Origin: Atribacteria bacterium SCGC AAA255-N14
GTDB lineage: Bacteria; Atribacterota; JS1; SB-45; 34-128
Direction of reading: 5' to 3'
Assembly: GCA_000405345.1 (NCBI GenBank)
Contig: ASPC01000025.1
Span: forward strand, 1-20,070
DNA: 20,070 nt
Made by a program: the position numbers and the translations under genes. Shown one piece after another: positions 12,974-19,984 of the stretch. Each line of letters opens with the position of its first letter. The stretch's first letter is position 1. Below the pieces are notes generated by a model. The model was not told the DNA's origin and searched no databases. It worked only from the letters and a program-made list of their open reading frames with translations.

Positions 12974-13030
12974 CCGGGGAGCCAGATAATAACCAGCCCT
13001 TTGGTCTTTTGTTGAAGGGCTTTTTTATTT
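12974..13030 (-). repeat. Partial recombinase-tail repeat F with terminator
   Basis: CGGGGAGCCAGATAATAACC and the hairpin at 12995-13021 (AGCCCTTTGGT with GTTGAAGGGCT, then TTTTTTATTT). Both arms carry matching changes at the inner end (GGC to GGT and GCTG to GTTG relative to other copies), keeping the stem paired with wobble. It insulates the lipoprotein unit from upstream transcription. Confidence 0.65.
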
Positions 13031-13120
13031 AATAAAACCTTAAATTAATGTCTAAAAATGATTCTTTTGGGGAATAAAATAAGTAGAGGCAAGTATATTC
13101 AAAAATAGAATAAGCATCTT

Positions 13121-13228
13121 CGAAAGTTGATAAAGGCAAACTATCTGAAAGGATAGGACGCAAAGTCATGGGTCTAAAGCACTTAAAGTGCTATGATTGC
13201 CAGACTGCCGGCTTTTTTTATTTTTTTG
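13121..13228 (+). ncRNA. c-di-GMP-I (GEMM-I) riboswitch 4
   Basis: The best match of the four: GGCAAACTATCTGAAAGGAT, AGGACGCAAAGTCATGGGTC, the P3 hairpin AGCACTTAAAGTGCT and ATGATTGCCAGACTGCCGGC. The P2 loop is GAAA. The 3' strand of P1 (GCCGGC) runs straight into TTTTTTTATTTTTTT, so here P1 itself may act as the terminator stem, which would predict an OFF switch, unlike copies 2 and 3. It lies about 100 bases before the DUF4382 lipoprotein gene. Confidence 0.92.
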
Positions 13229-13324
13229 ATAATGAATTATTGAGGATGTATCTAACTTTGTATATATTATCTTTGTTAAATAAATATTTTAAATTTATTA
13301 AATATAAAAAAGGAGGATAGAACA

Positions 13325-14512
13325 ATGAAAAAGTATTTTGGTGTTGTTTTGTTTTTGATAGTAACTGTTATCTTCTTTTCAGGATGCGTTTATGATTTAG
13401 TAATTCCGGAGAGTGATTTAAATTCAGAAGACACAGAAGGTGGGGTAGTACCGGGAAAGGGAACACTAAAAATTTATCTTACTGATGCTCCGGGGGATTA
13501 TTTGGAAGTAAATATAATTATTTCCAAAATAGAGGGACATATAGCTGGAGATGGAGAGGAAGGAGAATATAAAGGGTCTTGGGAAATATTAAAGGAATGG
13601 GATGAAGGCCTGTTGGTTAATCTTATAGAGTTAGAGGATGTTTCCATGTTATTAGCATCTTTGGAGCTTGAGACCAATAAATATACCCAACTTAGACTTT
13701 TCCTAAAAGGTGATGAAGAGGAAGATGCTTGGATAGTATTAAATGATTCAGGTTTAACAGAAAAACCTCTTGAAATTCCCAGTGTTTATCAAACTGGAAT
13801 AAAATTAAATCGTCCTTTTGAAATTGTTGCAGGTATGATTACTAAATTAACTATAGATTTTGATGCTGAGAAATCTGTGGTAAAAACAGGTAACGGGAAA
13901 TATAAATTGAAACCGGTTATTCATGTAACATCTGAAATTCCTTCAGAAGAAGATATTGATACCGGTTCAGTTTATGGGACAGTGTCTTATCATGGTGGTG
14001 AAAATTTAGGATTAATAGGAATAGGTGGAGCAAGTGTGAGTCTTTCTGGTGGAGAATATATCTTTGTCTATAATACTACAACTTCAGAAGATGGTTCATT
14101 TAATTTTATAGAAGATGTTCCTATAGGTAATTGTGTTTTAAATGTATATGCTGACGGCTTTGATGATTATTCTAAAAGCAATGTAGTGAAAGATGGTGAA
14201 GATACGGTAGTTGATATAATATTGTCGTTTGAAGAAACTGGGGTAATTTCAGGGAGTGTAGTAAATTTAGCAAATAGTTCGCCAATTGAGGGAGCAACGG
14301 TAACTATAACTCTGTCTGGTGGTAGTACATATAGTTTTGACAGCTTTACAGAAACTGATACTGAAGGTAGCTTTTCTATTGAGCAGCTTCCAGTTGGAAC
14401 CTATGTTCTTAATGTGGTAGCAGGAAGTTATGTCGAAGAGATTGTAAACAATATTGTAGTAGAATCAGCTGAAACTTACAATATAAGTATAAGTTTAACA
14501 CCAGTAACTTAA
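13325..14512 (+). CDS. DUF4382 lipoprotein with two regulatory-like Ig folds
   Basis: A 395-aa lipoprotein. The signal peptide KKYFGVVLFLIVTVIFF ends in the lipobox SGC, giving an acylated Cys21. Residues about 45-205 are a DUF4382 domain (GTLKIYLTDAPGDYLEVNI, then EGLLVNLIELEDVSMLLASL, and KLTIDFDAEKSVV). Then come two carboxypeptidase-regulatory-like beta-sandwich repeats: GSVYGTVSYHGG to GNCVLNVYADGFDDY, and GVISGSVVNLANSSPIEGAT to GTYVLNVVAGSYVEE. It should sit on the cell surface or in the periplasm, where such modules bind carbohydrate or protein. AAGGAGG lies just before the ATG. Riboswitch 4 directly upstream suggests c-di-GMP control, in keeping with a role in attachment or matrix. 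Confidence 0.88.
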   Translation: MKKYFGVVLFLIVTVIFFSGCVYDLVIPESDLNSEDTEGGVVPGKGTLKIYLTDAPGDYLEVNIIISKIEGHIAGDGEEGEYKGSWEILKEWDEGLLVNLIELEDVSMLLASLELETNKYTQLRLFLKGDEEEDAWIVLNDSGLTEKPLEIPSVYQTGIKLNRPFEIVAGMITKLTIDFDAEKSVVKTGNGKYKLKPVIHVTSEIPSEEDIDTGSVYGTVSYHGGENLGLIGIGGASVSLSGGEYIFVYNTTTSEDGSFNFIEDVPIGNCVLNVYADGFDDYSKSNVVKDGEDTVVDIILSFEETGVISGSVVNLANSSPIEGATVTITLSGGSTYSFDSFTETDTEGSFSIEQLPVGTYVLNVVAGSYVEEIVNNIVVESAETYNISISLTPVT

Positions 14513-14540
14513 TCTCCCTAATTGAATTAAGTTTTTTTGT
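14506..14540 (+). terminator. Terminator after lipoprotein gene
   Basis: AACTTAAT (overlapping the stop codon) pairs with ATTAAGTT and is followed by TTTTTT. Confidence 0.65.
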
Positions 14541-14586
14541 AAAATAGCAAACATAGCAGGAGATATTTTTTAAAATATAATAAAAA

Positions 14587-14651
14587 GTCAGACCTAAAAA
14601 TATAATAAAGAGATATAAAACACTTAAACAATTTAAGATAGGTCTGGCTTC
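14587..14651. repeat. Inverted repeat AGTCAGACCTA / TAGGTCTGGCT
   Basis: agtcagaccta (14587-14597) and taggtctggct (from 14639) are inverted copies separated by about 40 AT-rich bases. The second copy overlaps the end of the coding fragment at 14633-14752. It may be a terminator for that minus-strand fragment. Confidence 0.4.
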
Positions 14652-14752
14652 TTGTTGTTAACATCATTCTCTTCAATTTTCCCCAACTCTACCTTCATTC
14701 CAGAGAGTTCTTTCTGTACCTCTGAGAAACGCAAAGAATAATACTCTCTATT
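14633..14752 (-). pseudogene. C-terminal fragment of an unknown gene
   Basis: An open minus-strand frame of about 40 codons reads NREYYSLRFSEVQKELSGMK then VELGKIEENDVNNKKPDLS and a stop at 14633. It looks like the charged, coiled-coil end of a real protein but has no start codon and an in-frame stop just upstream. It lies beside the recombinase-tail repeat G, in the same orientation. Function unknown. Confidence 0.35.
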
Positions 14753-14812
14753 TTACTGATTTAGTGTGGTGATAGTAAAAAAACAGGAGACGATTGTGCC
14801 AGCTCAATAATT

Positions 14813-15098
14813 CGGTAACTTTATTTTAAGAATTATTCTATTTTATTAATTCTTAGCAATCACTAATTATTTCTTCTAACTCTTGACACATCTTTTCAGT
14901 ATCCACACTCATACAAAAAATTCGAAAATCGTTTTAACAGAGAAACCAAATAACAGTTAGCTTTGTTACATTACTGAAAAACTAACCGATCTAATTTAAT
15001 ATTATCTGTTACAATATCCCAACAAAAAGTTCTGAAGCTGTCCACTAGGGCAAGTAGAACGAGAAGGGCTATTGGCAAGTAAGTCGAAGGGTTTTCTA
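14813..15098 (-). repeat. Recombinase-tail repeat G (parent copy at the live gene)
   Basis: The copy attached to the intact recombinase gene. From right to left it contains the last codons (KPFDLLANS), the core read out of frame as ALVDSFRTFCWDIVTDNIK then LDRLVFQ and a stop, and then the second block NDFRIFCMSVDTEKMCQEL then EEIISDC and a stop. The order and spacing match copy A over about 285 bases. The hairpin arm is not perfected here (AGGGCTATTGGC against GTCGAAGGGTT), so the terminator is weaker than in the scars. It probably contains the element's left attachment site. Confidence 0.7.
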
Positions 15099-16501
15099 TA
15101 AGTAGGATAAAGCTTTTCTTCATTTAAGGTGCAGTTCGATAGCAGAATATTTAAAAGATTTCTTTTCCCGGCGTTATCTTGCTTAAGATAAGAAGAATAA
15201 GCCTTTTGCGAAAGTTCTAAAATTTTAATTCCTTGTTCGAAATAATTGGTATTTGCATTTTTATGTTTTTGAAGATTAATGAGTATATTATTTTGTTCGC
15301 CTTTCCATTCATTAGTCTTTTCCTGATAAAATGAAGTTGTGACTACTTCATCTAACTTATCAATATATATTTTATCCAGACGATGCTGTAGTTTATTGTA
15401 TTGTTCTTGTAAGGATTTTATCTGACTATCATGGTATTCTTTCTCGTCTTGGTGACTCATTAATAGAGCTTCTTTCAGCCAGTTGATAATCTTAGGCCCA
15501 ATCCTTATATTTTTTACTAACTCACCCAGTTTTTCGGCTAAGTATTCTTCTCTTATAAATATTTTTCTACATATACCCTTATAGTTGGTACAATGGTAGT
15601 AAACATATTTATTTTTTTTAATTTCTGCCGTGATGGTACAACCACATTTGGCACAGGTTAAGAGTCCTGAGAAAGCAAAATTATGTTTTTGGATCTTTTC
15701 AGACCTATTCGGTTTCGAGAAGGATTTTTGTACCTGATCAAAAAGTTCTTTACTGATGATGGCCGTGTGTTTGCCTTTATAAATCTTATCGTTCCATTTA
15801 AAATCTCCGTAGTAGATAGGGTCTTTCAGTATCTTATAGATAGTGCTTTTGTATAATTTATAACCCTTTCTGCTTCTTAATCCTTCTTCATTAGCAAAGT
15901 GATTAATTTTCTCAACGGAGTATTCCCCGGTACTGTAGAGCTTGAATATTTTCTTAATGATCTGGGATTTGGGTGGATCGATTTCGATAGCTTTTATTTT
16001 TCTACCATTTAGTTCTTTTTCTACATTTATATAACCTAAAGGGGCATAGGAAGGATAGTAACCTTCATGGGCTTTCTGCAGTAATCCTTTTTTAACCTCT
16101 TCGGATAAGTTATCAATATAATTTTTAGCCATTAAAATTTTAATACCGTGAATAAACTTCTGATGAGATTTCGATTCTTTAGATAAAACTTCATTTTCTT
16201 TAACCAGGTGGATAATTAAATTAAGACCTTCAATGGTGAGATAATCTTTGAAATTTCGATACAGTCGATCAGTCTTTTCACAAAGGATATTCTTGACTTC
16301 TTTATTATTTTTTAAAAAATCTATCATACTATTGAAGCTAGATCTTCCAGCTTGTTTGGCCGTTTCTACATCAATAAATTCCTTGATTATTTTTAATTTG
16401 TTTTTTAAAGCATATTCTTTGAGTAGTTTTAATTGAGCAGGGATGGAAAAACCTTCTTCTTGTTCTTTACTGGAAACTCGTGCATATAATACTGCTTTCA
16501 T
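15002..16501 (-). CDS. Large serine recombinase / integrase
   Basis: A 499-aa protein. The catalytic domain starts MKAVLYARVSSKEQEEGFS with the nucleophile Ser10, and has the Arg motif EKTDRLYRN near residue 78. The recombinase domain follows (APLGYINVEKE, then STIYKILKDPIYYGDFKW). The zinc ribbon near 283-312 shows CAKCGC and YHCTNYKGIC. Then come a coiled coil (residues about 340-430) and a C-terminal RKPFDLLA motif typical of the family. The enzyme joins attP and attB by serine-linked strand exchange. The last about 25 residues are out of frame relative to the peptide kept in the tail repeats (see findings). AAAGGCGG lies 6 bases before the ATG. It lies at the edge of the minus-strand mobile element, with its 3' end facing the cassette run. 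Confidence 0.92.
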   Translation of the reverse strand: MKAVLYARVSSKEQEEGFSIPAQLKLLKEYALKNKLKIIKEFIDVETAKQAGRSSFNSMIDFLKNNKEVKNILCEKTDRLYRNFKDYLTIEGLNLIIHLVKENEVLSKESKSHQKFIHGIKILMAKNYIDNLSEEVKKGLLQKAHEGYYPSYAPLGYINVEKELNGRKIKAIEIDPPKSQIIKKIFKLYSTGEYSVEKINHFANEEGLRSRKGYKLYKSTIYKILKDPIYYGDFKWNDKIYKGKHTAIISKELFDQVQKSFSKPNRSEKIQKHNFAFSGLLTCAKCGCTITAEIKKNKYVYYHCTNYKGICRKIFIREEYLAEKLGELVKNIRIGPKIINWLKEALLMSHQDEKEYHDSQIKSLQEQYNKLQHRLDKIYIDKLDEVVTTSFYQEKTNEWKGEQNNILINLQKHKNANTNYFEQGIKILELSQKAYSSYLKQDNAGKRNLLNILLSNCTLNEEKLYPTYRKPFDLLANSPSRSTCPSGQLQNFLLGYCNR

Positions 16502-16549
16502 ATGGTCCGCCTTTTAGAAAATATTAATATAACAAATATTTTAAAAGTT

Positions 16550-16783
16550 CTATCCCTGGAAATTGTGATCCTCAAATAATTTTTTGATGTGGTATCTCTG
16601 AATTTTGTTAGGTATGGTTCTGCTGTTGAACCAGCGGTTTACGGTTGAGAAGTGGACATGTAGTAGGTCAGCCAATTTTCTTTGGCTGATTCTATTTTCA
16701 AATCGATAAATTTCTAATTTTTCTATTAAATCATCCATATACGCATTATATAGCAAACAAGATTTATTATCAAACTTTTTCAT
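16550..16783 (-). CDS. Small HTH (XRE-like) DNA-binding protein
   Basis: A 77-aa protein if started at ATG 16783, which has GGAGG 12 bases upstream; a longer frame to 16855 has no ribosome binding site. Residues from DDLIEKLEIYRFENRISQRK through LADLLHVHFSTVNRWFNSRT form a helix-turn-helix of the Cro/XRE type, with HVHFSTVNRW as recognition helix. It is probably the regulator of the integrated element, next to the recombinase gene, 49 bases upstream of its start. Confidence 0.75.
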   Translation of the reverse strand: MKKFDNKSCLLYNAYMDDLIEKLEIYRFENRISQRKLADLLHVHFSTVNRWFNSRTIPNKIQRYHIKKLFEDHNFQG

Positions 16784-16895
16784 TGATTTTATTTTCCTCC
16801 AATATTTTGTATGAAATAAAATTATAATGATCAATTCATTTTTTAATGAATGCACATTTTTTTAAATGATGAGTTTTCCACAACCTTTTTCAATT

Positions 16896-16922
16896 TTCTG
16901 AACCTTCTGAACCTTCTGAAGC
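16896..16922. repeat. Three tandem 9-mers TTCTGAACC / TTCTGAAGC
   Basis: ttctgaacc, ttctgaacc and ttctgaagc follow one another between the HTH gene and the primase gene. Related units in the opposite sense (cttcagaag twice, then cttcag) end the primase gene at 17053-17076, where they encode EASEAS. They could be iterons of a replication origin or simply a spreading microsatellite. Confidence 0.45.
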
Positions 16923-17047
16923 TTTATACAAGATAAGCGAAGGATTCCGAAAAGAGTAGAAATTCATAAAACCCTTGTGCCAAAACAAAAGCGGTGCTTG
17001 CGTTTCCAGCTATCAGGCTTTTTAAATGTATCATCCCGCATTTCATA

Positions 17048-19084
17048 TTATCCTTCAGAAGCTTCAGAAGCTTCAGTTTTATCACCAATCTGATATTTAT
17101 TTATTAAGCAGCGCAGTCTTTCCGTATTGATGCGGAAGCCCATTCTGCCGTTATTAAATCTTGTTTTATGGAATCCCAACCGCCTGATCCGGTTATTGAC
17201 TACCCGATCGGAAATGGCTTCATTCTCCGACCGGAATTCATTGATACGTTTTGAAATGGCCTGGGTTAAGAATTGTCTGTCCCGATTCTCCCGGCATTCA
17301 TCATCAATAGCCTTTACAATTTCAGCCTCCAATCCCATGCCTTCTTCATTATCTTTATTTTTCTGTATTCGTTTTACGATTTGGATAAATTCACTTTTTC
17401 TCTCCGGTTCGCATATCAATAGCGCTTGATAGAGCGGAAACATAATTTCATTCAATCTTCCCCGGGCAATATACTGCGCTTCAGGAAGGTCCTTGTTGAT
17501 ATAATTTGCCCGAAAAACGGTTAATCTTTCCCTCAAGTCATTTGCCCATTTTTTATCAATCTTTCTCTCTATTTGAGGATTGCTGTTTTTCTGCATAATA
17601 AAAAGAATGCACCGACTTTCAATAATATCGGGAATGCTCTCCGTGGTGCAGATGACCAGCGGGGTAAAAGTGTCATAATATTCGATCTGGTCTTCACCAT
17701 ATTTATTCAAGTTAATCCTTGATACTTTTACTCCCCGTTTATAAGTGGTCTTGATCAGGTCTGCCAGTCCATGATTCCCGCCTTTGCCCATGAGCTTTAT
17801 TTCATCGATGATAAGTGCAGGTTTGAACAATTCAACCGAGCGAAATAAAGTGGCTTCCGTTAAAGAAGTTAATCTTTGAGCTCGAAAAGCCAATTCATTT
17901 AATACTTCACCGGCTCTCGATTTTCCTGTCTCTTTGACGCCGTAAAAATAGAGAATAGGGGTGGTATTGAATTTTTCGATTAAGTAGGCGTGAAAAACCC
18001 ACATGGTAAGGACCAAATAATCTGAATCAAGCGGCATCTCTAGATAACTTTTTATAAATGCATTGATTTCAGTGGCAAGCCTGGTAATATCTATCTTTAA
18101 AGATCGATTAATTATATTTGAATCCAATATTTTAATGGGGAGATTTTGCTTAGGTGTATATTTTTTATTATCTTTTATAAAACAGTCTTCTATGGTGAAT
18201 CGTCCCTCTCTACAGAATAGGTATTTAGTCACACCTTGCTCCCTGACAAGATGAATTAGATCAGGAACAATAGACTTTGTCCGATCTTTCAACAGGATAT
18301 GGTTTGCCTTTTTATGGCCTTTTTCTTCCAGCCTTTTGGGAACAAAATCCGGCGCTGCCTCGATTAATTGCAGAAGTTTTTCTTTGGTGTTGCCTTTTTC
18401 TATCCAGTCACTAATATCTTCTTTCTCTTCTAAATCCGGCAGTTCCAACCATTTGATTTTTGAAGCAATTCCCCATAGAGATTGACCGATATTCCGGCAG
18501 TGCTGATATCCCGGTTTGTCATGATCAGGAACAAGAATCACTTCTTTATCTTTTAGGTATTGATCATAAGATGCTTTCCATTTTCCTGCTCCCATCGGGC
18601 TTGTTGTTGCGGTGAAACCTAGACTTCTCAGATTCTCAACATCTTTTTCTCCCTCAACGATCAACACCGGTTCAATGGCCCCTATAATCTCCGGCAGGTG
18701 ATAGGGCACCGGATTAATGCCCTTCATATTCCAGATCCATTCTCCTTTTCCATCCGGTCTTCTCTGGCTAAATCCTTTCGGATTATAGCGGACCACCTGG
18801 TACAGTAAATTTCCCAGTTCATCCTTATAATTATAAGCCTCCGCAATATTCCTATGATAACTATATTTTAATTTCCGGTATTTTGGATTATAAAGAAAGC
18901 CACTTCTATTACAGGTAAAGCAGTGATATTTTTCTTTCTCTTCATCAACATACAGATTAGGCCGGTTCTTATCCGGATGAAAAGGGCACAGAGCAATCCA
19001 GTTTTTACCCTCTTTTTTAGTCGCTTCAACAGATACTATTCTTCTTTCCTGATTATCCCATAAATGAAAAATTTTACTTTTAAT
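17048..19084 (-). CDS. CHC2/Toprim primase-helicase of the mobile element
   Basis: An open frame from 19093 to 17048. A CHC2 zinc finger (ALCPFHPDKNRPNLYV, then YHCFTCNRSGF; residues about 33-56) is followed by a Toprim domain (LIVEGEKDVENL near 145, VPDHDKPGYQH near 188). A P-loop helicase part has Walker A GVKETGKS near 383 and Walker B ALIIDEI near 425, and the C-terminus looks like a winged helix (RRLGFHKTRFNNGRMGFRIN). It should prime and unwind DNA for replication of the element. The finger has no in-frame ATG, GTG or TTG before it. AGGAGGG (19097-19103) precedes the frame, and ATT 19084 is the nearest start-like codon; GTG 18796 would remove the zinc finger. I show the ATT end as most consistent with the domains, with the start unproven. 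Confidence 0.75.
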   Translation of the reverse strand: MKSKIFHLWDNQERRIVSVEATKKEGKNWIALCPFHPDKNRPNLYVDEEKEKYHCFTCNRSGFLYNPKYRKLKYSYHRNIAEAYNYKDELGNLLYQVVRYNPKGFSQRRPDGKGEWIWNMKGINPVPYHLPEIIGAIEPVLIVEGEKDVENLRSLGFTATTSPMGAGKWKASYDQYLKDKEVILVPDHDKPGYQHCRNIGQSLWGIASKIKWLELPDLEEKEDISDWIEKGNTKEKLLQLIEAAPDFVPKRLEEKGHKKANHILLKDRTKSIVPDLIHLVREQGVTKYLFCREGRFTIEDCFIKDNKKYTPKQNLPIKILDSNIINRSLKIDITRLATEINAFIKSYLEMPLDSDYLVLTMWVFHAYLIEKFNTTPILYFYGVKETGKSRAGEVLNELAFRAQRLTSLTEATLFRSVELFKPALIIDEIKLMGKGGNHGLADLIKTTYKRGVKVSRINLNKYGEDQIEYYDTFTPLVICTTESIPDIIESRCILFIMQKNSNPQIERKIDKKWANDLRERLTVFRANYINKDLPEAQYIARGRLNEIMFPLYQALLICEPERKSEFIQIVKRIQKNKDNEEGMGLEAEIVKAIDDECRENRDRQFLTQAISKRINEFRSENEAISDRVVNNRIRRLGFHKTRFNNGRMGFRINTERLRCLINKYQIGDKTEASEASEG
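18978..19072. repeat. Inverted repeat, left arm (95 bp)
   Basis: Identical in reverse complement to 19976-20070. It lies inside the zinc-finger end of the primase frame. Confidence 0.85.
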
Positions 19085-19123
19085 TTTTGATACTTACCCT
19101 CCTGACAAATGATTTAAAAACTA

Positions 19124-19303
19124 TTACTTAGTTTCTTCCGGCTTATCTTCATGAGCTATTAGAAAATTAAACAAGGCAGTCATGTTTTGAGTGATTTCCC
19201 TGGCATCACCTAAAGTGAGGGGAACAGGAAAATAGGGCTGCCATACTTCTATAGTCCTATGCAAAAATTCTTTGGAATATTTGGAAGATTGATTTTTCGC
19301 CAT
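19124..19303 (-). CDS. Small conserved-looking protein, 59 aa
   Basis: Starts at ATG 19303 with AGAGG 7 bases upstream. It reads MAKNQSSKYSKEFLHRTIEV, WQPYFPVPLTLGDAREI, then TQNMTALFNFLIAHEDKPEE. It is soluble and mostly helical, with no known catalytic motif. It lies directly upstream of the primase in the same direction, about 20 bases before the primase ribosome binding site, so the two are likely co-transcribed. Function unknown. Confidence 0.65.
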   Translation of the reverse strand: MAKNQSSKYSKEFLHRTIEVWQPYFPVPLTLGDAREITQNMTALFNFLIAHEDKPEETK

Positions 19304-19357
19304 ATTTATACCTCTATAAATAATTAGCGAAATTTCACGCAAGAAGAAAATAAAAAA

Positions 19358-19384
19358 ATAGAACCCTTTTAAATAAAGGGTTCA
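19358..19384 (-). terminator. Terminator-like hairpin on minus strand
   Basis: GAACCCTTT and AAAGGGTTC form a perfect 9-bp stem. Read on the minus strand it is followed by TATTTTTTTATTTTC, so it would stop transcription coming from the 157-aa gene. Confidence 0.65.
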
Positions 19385-19510
19385 TAATGGAAAAATATTT
19401 TTTTTATCGTACCGTGACGTCACAGAATGGTTTTTGCATTGAGTGGATCAGGGAGTAAAAAGAATTTCGTTTTATATGCTCCAATTTTTATATAGTTATA
19501 AAATGGAGCG
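19385..19510. other. Spacer with palindrome and hairpin
   Basis: Holds the palindrome GTGACGTCAC (19414-19423), a possible operator, and an inverted repeat at 19478-19509 (GCTCCA with TGGAGC, plus AT-rich inner pairs) directly after the stop codon of the 157-aa gene. Confidence 0.45.
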
Positions 19511-19984
19511 TCAATAACGATAAGTAGCTATTGTCCAGGATAGATCTCCCCTATATCGTGAAAGATTATAAAGTAATTCCCATTGCTTATTCGGTTTTCT
19601 ATTCTTTTGGTTTTCAAAACCCATTTTCCGAAAATTTACCACCTTATTAAATTTATTAGGTGCTTGAATTTTAATTTTATCGTAATCCAAGAATTGTATA
19701 GTGATATGTTCCCACTTTGTATCAGATGGAAGTTTCAATGGAGTTATTCTTTTTTGGGATAGGGTGGGCAATCGGTTTAAAAATGGTATACCTATTTCAA
19801 AGCTTTCCCCTTTTTCAAGACTTTTAATCAAATTATCTACAAAGGGGTAATATTTTTGTTTTAATGAATAGTCTACATTCAAACACTCTTTTTTAATAAT
19901 GTCTAAAATTTCAGATATAAATAGTTTATTTTTTTCTGTTTCTTTTTCGATTCTAACAAGTCCATCATTTAATTTATTTTTCAT
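19511..19984 (-). CDS. Unknown 157-aa protein of the mobile element
   Basis: Begins MKNKLNDGLVRIEKETEKNK and has a helical first half. The second half, KWEHITIQFLDYDKIKIQAP and VVNFRKMGFENQKNRKPNKQ then WELLYNLSRYRGDLSW, resembles a winged-helix-like module often found in proteins beside phage-type primases, but I cannot name the family. The C-terminus (TIATYRY) is short and could be a frameshifted end. Its first codons overlap the right arm of the 95-bp inverted repeat, and no strong ribosome binding site is seen, so its true upstream sequence and start are doubtful. Confidence 0.55.
   Translation of the reverse strand: MKNKLNDGLVRIEKETEKNKLFISEILDIIKKECLNVDYSLKQKYYPFVDNLIKSLEKGESFEIGIPFLNRLPTLSQKRITPLKLPSDTKWEHITIQFLDYDKIKIQAPNKFNKVVNFRKMGFENQKNRKPNKQWELLYNLSRYRGDLSWTIATYRY

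Noticed and set aside
15002..15060. tRNA or tmRNA attachment site at the recombinase 3' end
   Set aside because: The conserved core aaaagttctgaagctgtcc lacks the GGTTCGAATCC T-arm pattern, and no cloverleaf could be drawn.
1284..15098. CRISPR-like array from the regularly recurring repeats
   Set aside because: Repeats are long, diverged, unevenly spaced by kilobases, and derived from a recombinase gene end; no short spacers.
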